Notes under the pieces: generated by a model
Told to the model about the DNA's origin: nothing
Database searches by the model: none
Seen by the model: only the letters and a program-made list of their open reading frames with translations
Part shown: positions 6,745-12,846 of the stretch, piece by piece
Layout: every line of letters begins with the position of its first letter
Position numbering within the stretch: the stretch's first letter is position 1
Made by a program: the position numbers and the translations under genes
Source of the DNA: an uncultured Spirochaetia bacterium
GTDB taxonomy: Bacteria > Spirochaetota > UBA4802 > JAGODF01
NCBI GenBank assembly: GCA_937967705.1
Contig: CALCJG010000209.1
Coordinates: 1 to 12,846 of the forward strand
Direction of reading: 5' to 3'
Length of the DNA: 12,846 nucleotides

Positions 6745-6803
6745 AGGAGGGGTATCAGGTGTGTAATTTTCTTGCTATTGCCCTTTCCCCAGGTATAGAA
6801 TAA
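6745..6803 (+). other. Strong Shine-Dalgarno with a 14-codon open frame ahead of mcp1
   Basis: AGGAGGGG at 6745-6752 is the best ribosome site in this gap and has no long gene behind it. A GTG at 6759, eight bases after the AGGAGG core, opens a frame reading MCNFLAIALSPGIE and stopping at 6801-6803, 49 bases before the mcp1 ATG. It could be a leader peptide, a remnant of an older start, or chance. It sits within the 222-base divergent gap between the Trm112-like gene and mcp1, which otherwise holds only promoter candidates. Confidence 0.25.
6772..6799 (+). promoter_or_regulatory. Candidate promoter for the chemosensory operon
   Basis: TTGCTA (6772-6777) and TATAGA (6794-6799) are spaced 16 bases apart, each matching the sigma-70 consensus at four positions or so. 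Transcription would start near 6806, giving a leader of about 47 bases before mcp1. A competing flagellar-type candidate is TCAA (6713-6716), 16 bases, TCCGACAA (6733-6740), which matches GCCGATAA at six of eight. Only the latter would place the 14-codon frame inside the message. Neither is strong. Confidence 0.25.
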
Positions 6804-6852
6804 TCTTTTGTCATTTCACGATGCCAACAATATCCGTACGGGAGCGTCTGGT

Positions 6853-8856
6853 ATGAAGTTACTACGATCTTTTACCCTGATTAATAGAAAGGGCCTCTCT
6901 GGAAAGCTCCTGCTGTATTTCGGAAGCCTCTTTCTTCTGGTACTGCTGCTTCTGGGGATTATCGTCTATTTCAGCACAGAACGTTATATCAACAACATGT
7001 TCAAACAGGAAATGAACAAGGTAAACAGCCTCGTATATGAAATGACGAAGATGTATGTCAACAACACCATCAAGAATCACCTCGTAACAGTGGCAAAAAA
7101 GAACAGGGATCTGATCGCGTTCTATTACCAGCGCTATAAAAGCGGAAGGATGAGCTACAAGGATGCCTACAGTAATGTCCGCCAGATTCTCCTGGATCCC
7201 GAATACGGCAAGATCGGCCAGACGGGTTATCTGGCAGGGGTCAGCAGCAAAGGGATACTGAAAATTCATCCCAAGTCCGAGGGTGTGGATGCCAGCGGGC
7301 ATTCCTTCATGCAGCAGGCCATCAAGCTGAAAAACGGCTATATCGAATACAAGTGGAAAAATGTCGGCGAAACGGAGGAGAGAGAGAAAGTGGGAGCCCT
7401 GGCCTATTTCGAACCCTGGGACATCATCATATGGGCTTCCTCTTACAAGACCGAGTTCAGCGATATTATCGAAATGACGGATCTGAAAAGGACGATATTG
7501 TCAATAAAACTGGGCAAAACGGGATACCCCTATGTCATCGACACCACCGGGAAGCTGATCATTCACCCGGAGCTTGAGGGACAGGACATCTCATCCTCCA
7601 GGGATTCCAAGGGGCGTTATTTCATACGGGAAATACTCGAGAAGAAAGCGGGAGTGATCGATTATTACTGGAAAAATCCCAGTGAGAAAGTGGCCAGAAA
7701 AAAAATCGTATACTTCCAATTCATTCCCGAGATGAATTGGATCGTGGCCTCGGGCAGCTATTATGACGAGCTATATGACCAGCTTAACGTTATCCGGAAT
7801 ATAATCATTATCACCCTGTTCATCTCCGCACTAATAACTATCGGGCTCGTCATTCTGATCGTATCCGGAACCATCAAACCTCTCCAGCAGATCAAGAATC
7901 TCTCTGACCGGATCTCCGAGGGAGACCTGACCCACGAAATCGAAATAACGTCCAAGGATGAGATAGGCGCTATCTCAAAGCATTTCAAAACCATCGTGGA
8001 CAACTTCCGGGAAATCATCAAAAAGACCCAGCAGACGACGGAAGTGCTCACGCGCTCCATACAGGACCTGACGGTTTCCTCCAAGGAGATATCCACAACT
8101 TCCAATCAGCAGGCTGCTTCAGTCAAGGAGATCGTTTCCACAATGGAGGATTCCGACAACCTTTCGAAGAAGGTGGCGTCAAGGATAGACGAGGTAGCCC
8201 GGATTGCCAATCAGACCAAGGAGAGCGTGGAAACGGGCTTTACCCACATCAGGGAAAACATGGACAAGATGGAGGACATCAAAAAGACCAACAACAGCAC
8301 TATAAACGGAATACGGGCCCTGGGAGAACAGATAGAGAGCATCTGGGAGGTGGTGAACATCATCAACAACGTTGCCGATCAGACTAAAATCATCGCATTC
8401 AACGCCGAGCTCGAAGCCTCGGCTGTGGGCGAGGCCGGAAAGAATTTCCAGATCGTGGCCAGCGAGGTGCGGCGGCTGGCGGACAGTACCGTATCCTCCA
8501 CCTCGGAAATCAAATCCAAAATCAACGAGATACAACGGGCCTCCGACGCCCTTGTGCTATCTTCGGAAAACGGTACGAAGAAGATACAGGAGGGTTGGGA
8601 GTTCTCACTCAACCTGAGGGGGATATTCGAGGACATACTCAACTCCTCCGAGATAAGCGCCAGTTCGGCCGAGCAGATCGTCGCATCGGTCAAACAGCAG
8701 GTGGTGGCCTTTGAACAGATACTGCTGACGCTTAAACAGATCTCCGAGGGGATTGATGATTTCGTGCTGTCGACCAAGTCCACGACGAGCGCTGCGGAAT
8801 CCCTCAACGAGATCAGCGGCGAGCTGAACCAGATCATCAGAAAATACAGGGTTTAA
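6853..8856 (+). CDS. Methyl-accepting chemotaxis protein with tandem Cache sensor (mcp1)
   Basis: The frame opens at TTG 6808, but ATG 6853 has GGGAG eight bases upstream and leads straight into the first membrane helix, so I use it (667 residues). TM1 is at about 18-40. The periplasmic sensor has two similar subdomains, GQTGYLAGVSSKGILKIHP (about 122-140) and GKTGYPYVIDTTGKLIIHP (about 221-239), each ending in W-I-x-A-S, which is a Cache_2/Cache_3 fusion layout. TM2 is at about 314-337 and HAMP at about 338-392 (IKPLQQIKNLSDRISEGDL). The cytoplasmic coiled coil runs to the end with the tip VADQTKIIAFNAELEASAVG at about 507-526. The tip lacks the usual QTNLLALNAAIEAARAGE wording. The protein ends IIRKYRV with no CheR-tethering pentapeptide. 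The ligand cannot be predicted. It is the first gene of the operon; mcp2 follows after 40 bases. Confidence 0.93.
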   Translation: MKLLRSFTLINRKGLSGKLLLYFGSLFLLVLLLLGIIVYFSTERYINNMFKQEMNKVNSLVYEMTKMYVNNTIKNHLVTVAKKNRDLIAFYYQRYKSGRMSYKDAYSNVRQILLDPEYGKIGQTGYLAGVSSKGILKIHPKSEGVDASGHSFMQQAIKLKNGYIEYKWKNVGETEEREKVGALAYFEPWDIIIWASSYKTEFSDIIEMTDLKRTILSIKLGKTGYPYVIDTTGKLIIHPELEGQDISSSRDSKGRYFIREILEKKAGVIDYYWKNPSEKVARKKIVYFQFIPEMNWIVASGSYYDELYDQLNVIRNIIIITLFISALITIGLVILIVSGTIKPLQQIKNLSDRISEGDLTHEIEITSKDEIGAISKHFKTIVDNFREIIKKTQQTTEVLTRSIQDLTVSSKEISTTSNQQAASVKEIVSTMEDSDNLSKKVASRIDEVARIANQTKESVETGFTHIRENMDKMEDIKKTNNSTINGIRALGEQIESIWEVVNIINNVADQTKIIAFNAELEASAVGEAGKNFQIVASEVRRLADSTVSSTSEIKSKINEIQRASDALVLSSENGTKKIQEGWEFSLNLRGIFEDILNSSEISASSAEQIVASVKQQVVAFEQILLTLKQISEGIDDFVLSTKSTTSAAESLNEISGELNQIIRKYRV

Positions 8857-8896
8857 AGGGAACACCATTTATTAATGAGCAAAAACCGGGGATTAT

Positions 8897-10897
8897 ATGA
8901 ATATCAACAGTATTAAAAACAAGCTGCTCATTGCCATCATCGTACCGCTCTTCGTCTTCCTTGTGACCTACACTCTTGTCAACTACTCCCTTGTCCGTGG
9001 GATCTATTCCAGCGAAGTGGATGCCCACGCACGGGAGGCGGTTAACGGATACAGAGCGGGAATTGACGGCTATTTCAACAAATCGGGTCAGATTCCCGTC
9101 ATCCTCGCCAGATTCATGGAAAGGGCTCCCGATCTCCCCCAAAAAACCATCGAAACCACGATTACGGGAATTTTAGAGAAGAACCTGGATGTATACGGTT
9201 CCTGCGTTTCCTTTGAGCCCTATAAATTCAGCCGGCGTGACTATTACGCCATGAGTTACGCCTGCCAGGATCTGACCAAATCCCCTGCTCAGATCGGCGT
9301 AGTAAAACTGGATTTCTCCAAGTATAAATATCATGAATATGAATGGTACGCTGAGCCCAAAAAGCTCCAATCCTTCTACTGGACAAAGCCCTACTACGAT
9401 GCAGGATGCGGCGATGTCATCATGGTAACGGGCTCCGAACCCTTCTTCGACAGCCGTGGGAAGTTTGCGGGAGTTGCAACGGTGGACGTAACCCTTGATT
9501 ACATCAACAGGATCCTTTCCAAGATATCCATCTCCCAGAACAGCTACTCCTTCGCCCTGGACAAAGACGGCAATTTCTTATACCATCCGCTGTATAAGCC
9601 AACCTTCGTAAAAAGCCAGGAAGTAAAGACCATTGAAATGAAAAACATCGGGAAGATACCGGAACTGGCTCCTCATGCCGCTGATATACTGAGCAGCAGG
9701 GATGACGAGATCCAGAGAAGGGACATTGAAGTCGGAGGGCAGGATTTTGTTCTCTACCACGCAAAGCTCAGAACAACCGGCTGGACCGTGGGGATTTTCG
9801 TACCCGCTTATGAACTGTACAGCAATGTCAATCTTCTGGTCCTTATATTCGTCATCTCCCTTTTCATCATCCTGCTTTCCGTTCTAATCATATTCCTCGC
9901 CTCGAGAAGCATACTCAACCCGCTTAACAGGATCAAGGATATAACCTCGGAGATATCCGAAGGCAACCTGCATCAGGAGATAGAGGTGACCAGCCACGAC
10001 GAGATCGGCCTGATATCCGGTCATTTCAACATCATGATCCGCAACTTCCGCGAACTCCTGGGGAAGGTTAAGGAAGTAACCGGGACGCTCACCAGCTCCA
10101 TCCAGGACCTGAACGTGTCCTCAAAGGAGATTTCCGCAACGGCGAATCAGCAGGCGGCCTCAGTCAAGGAAATCGTAACAACCATGGAGGATTCCGACAA
10201 CCTTTCCAGGAAGGTTTCCGGGCGGATTGACGAGGTGGCGAGAATAGCCAATCAGACCAAGGAATATGTGGAAAACGGGTTCGGAATAATAAAGGAAACC
10301 CTGGGCCGTATGGAAGAAATACGCCAGACCAACGACGAGACCATCAACGGCATACGATCATTGGGGGAAAGGATAGACAATATATGGGAGATCGTAAATA
10401 TCATCAACGGTATTGCCGACCAGACAAAAATCATCGCCTTTAATGCCGAACTCGAAGCAACGGCCGCAGGAGAGGCGGGAAAAAACTTTCAGATCGTAGC
10501 CAGTGAAGTCCGGCGGCTGGCGGACAGCACCGTGGCATCCACCAATGAAATCCGCGCCAAGATCAACGAGATACAGAAGTCCTCGGACAATCTCATCTTC
10601 GCTTCTGAAAACGGAACCGAGAAAATCAAAAAGGGCTGGGACCTTTCCCTGAATTTGCGGAAGGTCTTCGATGAGATATTGAACTCATCCGAGATATCCG
10701 CCACATCGGCGGACCAGATCGCCTCTTCCATAAAACAGCAGGTAGCGGCATTCGAACAGATCCTTCTGACACTGAAACAGATCTCCGAGGGGATTGACGA
10801 TTTCGTAGTTTCCACCAAATCGACCGCCAGCGCCTCTGAAACACTGCACGATATGAGCGATGAGCTGGATATGATCATCAGCAGGTACAGGATATGA
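8897..10897 (+). CDS. Methyl-accepting chemotaxis protein with dCache_1-like sensor (mcp2)
   Basis: This 666-residue receptor has TM1 at about 10-30 and TM2 at about 311-334. Between them is a double-Cache domain with YEWYAEPKKLQSFYWTKPYY (about 148-167) and KFAGVATVDVTLDYI (about 189-203) in the membrane-distal module, and SYSFALDKDGNFLYHP (about 216-231) opening the proximal one. The W-Y pair and the downstream Asp of dCache_1 are present, but the Arg two residues before Trp, expected in the amino-acid-binding motif, is Tyr. HAMP is at about 335-389. The signalling domain is roughly three-quarters identical by eye to mcp1, with the same tip variant (IADQTKIIAFNAELEATAAG, about 507-526) and a matching ending IISRYRI. 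GGGGA at 8888-8892 is a good ribosome site. The cheW gene follows 30 bases later. Confidence 0.93.
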   Translation: MNINSIKNKLLIAIIVPLFVFLVTYTLVNYSLVRGIYSSEVDAHAREAVNGYRAGIDGYFNKSGQIPVILARFMERAPDLPQKTIETTITGILEKNLDVYGSCVSFEPYKFSRRDYYAMSYACQDLTKSPAQIGVVKLDFSKYKYHEYEWYAEPKKLQSFYWTKPYYDAGCGDVIMVTGSEPFFDSRGKFAGVATVDVTLDYINRILSKISISQNSYSFALDKDGNFLYHPLYKPTFVKSQEVKTIEMKNIGKIPELAPHAADILSSRDDEIQRRDIEVGGQDFVLYHAKLRTTGWTVGIFVPAYELYSNVNLLVLIFVISLFIILLSVLIIFLASRSILNPLNRIKDITSEISEGNLHQEIEVTSHDEIGLISGHFNIMIRNFRELLGKVKEVTGTLTSSIQDLNVSSKEISATANQQAASVKEIVTTMEDSDNLSRKVSGRIDEVARIANQTKEYVENGFGIIKETLGRMEEIRQTNDETINGIRSLGERIDNIWEIVNIINGIADQTKIIAFNAELEATAAGEAGKNFQIVASEVRRLADSTVASTNEIRAKINEIQKSSDNLIFASENGTEKIKKGWDLSLNLRKVFDEILNSSEISATSADQIASSIKQQVAAFEQILLTLKQISEGIDDFVVSTKSTASASETLHDMSDELDMIISRYRI

Positions 10898-10927
10898 TGA
10901 TGCGACTGACACTGAAGGGAGGTGAAT

Positions 10928-11431
10928 ATGGAAAACGATGAGATCCTGAAGGCCTTATCCGAAGGCGTACGGAATCAAGCTGAGGAAACGGCAGACAGTA
11001 TTCAGAAGGAGAAGTTCATCCTGGCCGGTCTGGGCGAAGAACGGTACGCCTTCCCTTCCCGGCATATCAGGGAAATCATGCTGCTTTCCGAGCTTTATTT
11101 CATTCCCTTCGTTCCCCCCTATATACGGGGGCTCATCAACCGGCATGGCGATCCCTTTGCAGTCATTGATCTCCATGTGCTTTGTCACAATGAAAAACTG
11201 GACGGATCGAAAGTGCTGATCATGAACATCGAGGAAAGCCAGTCAGCATTCCTTATATCCGATGTTTTGAAGATTATGGATGTTCCCATGAGTTCCATAC
11301 ACTCTCTTTCCGCTGCTTTCAGCGAGGTTCCCTATTTCAACGGCTCATTCGAGGACGGGGGACAGGAAATCCTCATCGTCAATATTGATGAAGTATTCAA
11401 GAGGCTGGAGAATGACCTCCTTCATGCCTGA
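10928..11431 (+). CDS. cheW: CheW-type coupling protein
   Basis: The 167-residue protein has a CheW domain from about 28 to 160. Its hallmark is YIRGLINRHGDPFAVIDLH (about 65-83), the counterpart of the usual IRGxxNxRGxxxPVIDL, followed by KVLIMNIEESQSAFLISDVL (about 95-114), which leads into the second barrel. CheW links receptors to the kinase CheA in the cytoplasmic array. About 27 polar residues precede the domain, slightly more than in E. coli CheW. ATG 10928 is preferred to GTG 10922 because GTG would lie inside the near-perfect ribosome site at 10915-10925 (AAGGGAGGTGA). The strength of that site suggests high output relative to its neighbours. Its last 20 bases overlap the next gene. 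It most likely serves the two MCPs encoded just upstream. Confidence 0.92.
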   Translation: MENDEILKALSEGVRNQAEETADSIQKEKFILAGLGEERYAFPSRHIREIMLLSELYFIPFVPPYIRGLINRHGDPFAVIDLHVLCHNEKLDGSKVLIMNIEESQSAFLISDVLKIMDVPMSSIHSLSAAFSEVPYFNGSFEDGGQEILIVNIDEVFKRLENDLLHA

Positions 11432-11972
11432 AAAAGCTACTGTCGACAGCTTAGCAGATTTCATCGTGGCATCCTATGCCGATGCGGACCTGCTGATAAA
11501 CTGCAGCGAAATACAGTCGAGCCAGGTCTTCGATCCCGAGGCGGTTTTCAGTGAAGTTTCAAGAAACCTTCTGCTTTTACGGGAAAATAACAAACTCCTG
11601 GCCGTTCTGAACACGGATGCTTTCGTACAAGCGGAATTCAGCCTCAAGGGCAGCCTGGGCGAATCGGTGATCCTGATCACAAAAAACCTTGAGGATATGC
11701 CGTCACTCTCAAATCTTATAAGCTACCTGGAAGGCAAAGAGGAGACGGTAATCAATCGGGACAATCTCGGTTTAAAGCTGCCAGGCAATATACATCGCCG
11801 CGAGCTGGCTTTAGAAACACTTTCCTTCCCTCCCCCTCTCATACGTCCGCTTCTGCAAGCGAAGGGTATTCTGGCGCTTCGTTTCGGCGGGGAGAGGGGA
11901 ATCGGTTTTTTCGTAGACTTGAAGAAAATCATCCTTCAACAGATATCCCAAATACTATCGGAGACGGACTGA
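11412..11972 (+). CDS. Uncharacterised protein between cheW and cheB
   Basis: I do not recognise this 186-residue soluble protein. No signal peptide or membrane helix is visible. The N-terminal part is helical (VDSLADFIVASYADADLLIN, about 11-30). The middle has alternating hydrophobic strands and helices (KLLAVLNTDAFVQAEF, about 61-76; ESVILITKNLEDMPSLSNLI, about 84-103). A Pro-rich turn SFPPPLIRPLL (about 138-148) precedes two strands, GILALRFGG and IGFFVDL, and a closing helix. ATG 11412 is chosen over the longer frame opening at TTG 11385; it has GAGG seven bases upstream and overlaps cheW by 20 bases. ATG 11424 is an alternative. Its stop shares one base with the cheB start. This double overlap implies translational coupling and a role in the same chemosensory complex or its adaptation. 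The role itself is unknown. Confidence 0.75.
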   Translation: MTSFMPEKATVDSLADFIVASYADADLLINCSEIQSSQVFDPEAVFSEVSRNLLLLRENNKLLAVLNTDAFVQAEFSLKGSLGESVILITKNLEDMPSLSNLISYLEGKEETVINRDNLGLKLPGNIHRRELALETLSFPPPLIRPLLQAKGILALRFGGERGIGFFVDLKKIILQQISQILSETD

Positions 11973-12846
11973 TGAGAATAATCCTTGTAGATGATTCAGC
12001 CCTGGTGCGCAACATTATGAGGCAGGTGCTTGAGGGAAACAGCGACATAACCATAGCAGCCGAGGCCAGCAATGGGTTGAAAGGTGTGGAAATGGTAGCG
12101 GAACACAAGCCAGACCTTGTCATTATGGATATCAAGATGCCGGTTATGGACGGCCTGGATGCGACACAGCAGATCATGCAGTCCCACCCAGTCCCCATCA
12201 TCATCTTTTCCAATGAAATCAATTCGGAAAACAGCTTCAAGGCCCTGCAGCATGGTGCCCTCGATATAATGAAGAAACCGGACATCGACCAGTTCAACAA
12301 CCCCGATTTCTTCATCGATTTTATCAAGCGATTGAAAAGTCTGGCAACCGTAAAGCTGCCCGAGATCAAGGGAGAGACAAAATCCTCTGCCGGCGTTGTC
12401 AATCCGAACTCCCGTTACGGGATGATCGTAATCGGCGCATCAACCGGAGGCCCCAAGGCCCTCTCGATCCTCTTGAAAAAGATACCGAGAGACTTCCCCA
12501 CAGGCATGGTCCTCGTTCAGCACATGGAAACAGGTTTCGACGGCGGTTTCGCCAACTGGCTGAACAATGAAACGGAGCTTACCGTGAGGCTTGCGAGGAA
12601 CAATGACTTCCCCGGCCGCGGTGAACTGCTGGTGGCTCCCAATGAGAAACATCTCATATTCCACAATGGGAAACTGATGCTCGACGACGGTCCCAAGGTC
12701 CTAAATCAGAAACCAAGCATCAACCGCCTCTTTACCAGCGCTGCATCGGAATACGGCTCTTCCCTCATAGGTATTCTCCTTACGGGTATGGGTTCCGACG
12801 GTGCCGATGGATGTGTGGACATCCGGAAACGGGGCGGACGAACCCT
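11972..12846 (+). CDS. cheB: Chemotaxis methylesterase/deamidase CheB (cut by the right edge)
   Basis: At least 291 codons are present and no stop is reached. The N-terminal receiver domain (about 1-122) has the acidic pair Asp7-Asp8, phospho-acceptor Asp53 in VIMDIKMP, Ser80 and Lys102 in KKP. A linker (about 125-149) leads to the catalytic domain, where the Ser-His-Asp triad appears as Ser157 in GASTGG, His184 in VQHM and Asp276 in LLTGMGSDGADG. CheB removes methyl groups from receptor glutamates and deamidates glutamines, resetting sensitivity when phosphorylated by CheA. Compared with full-length CheB (about 350 residues), about 50 are missing beyond the edge. The ATG shares its A with the preceding stop (TGATG), and GGAG lies eight bases upstream. 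Its targets should include the two MCPs of this operon. Confidence 0.95.
   Translation, partial: MRIILVDDSALVRNIMRQVLEGNSDITIAAEASNGLKGVEMVAEHKPDLVIMDIKMPVMDGLDATQQIMQSHPVPIIIFSNEINSENSFKALQHGALDIMKKPDIDQFNNPDFFIDFIKRLKSLATVKLPEIKGETKSSAGVVNPNSRYGMIVIGASTGGPKALSILLKKIPRDFPTGMVLVQHMETGFDGGFANWLNNETELTVRLARNNDFPGRGELLVAPNEKHLIFHNGKLMLDDGPKVLNQKPSINRLFTSAASEYGSSLIGILLTGMGSDGADGCVDIRKRGGRT

Noticed and set aside
6808..6852. TTG start for mcp1
   Set aside because: It has no ribosome site. ATG 6853 has GGGAG at good spacing and sits right before TM1.

Overview
The window looks like a chromosomal segment of a motile, double-membraned bacterium. The gene mix is a Maf-type flagellin glycosyltransferase, a stand-alone CheX, periplasmic TPR and LPP20-like proteins, and MCPs with a divergent signalling tip. 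This mix suggests Spirochaetota or a relative, which is an inference from gene content; no rRNA or marker gene is present to prove it. Base composition is near 50% G+C with many C/G third positions. No tRNA, rRNA, insertion sequence or CRISPR array was seen.

Layout. (1) 1-134: the 3' end of an unrecognised gene whose reading frame breaks at a run of six A. (2) 208-1935: a Maf/DUF115 glycosyltransferase. (3) 2133-4558: three tightly packed plus-strand genes for envelope proteins: an exported LPP20/FlgT-like protein, a single-pass membrane protein with a long charged tail, and an exported TPR protein. (4) 4604-6226, minus strand: a membrane-anchored SurA/PpiD-like chaperone lacking a parvulin domain, followed by cheX. 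A near-consensus sigma-70-type promoter lies about 200 bases upstream of the pair. (5) 6466-6630, minus: a 54-residue Trm112-like zinc-ribbon protein. (6) 6853 to the right edge, plus: a chemosensory operon mcp1 - mcp2 - cheW - unknown - cheB, with the last three genes overlapping.

How the genes may work together. Maf and the envelope trio are plausibly flagellar or envelope-assembly functions. CheX should dephosphorylate CheY-P. The operon encodes two receptors with different Cache sensors but nearly the same signalling domain, a coupling protein and the adaptation methylesterase CheB. CheA, CheR and CheY are not in the window and must lie elsewhere, possibly beyond the right edge. The most unusual items are the uncharacterised 186-residue protein wedged between cheW and cheB, the altered receptor tip shared by both MCPs, and the foldase-like gene paired with cheX.
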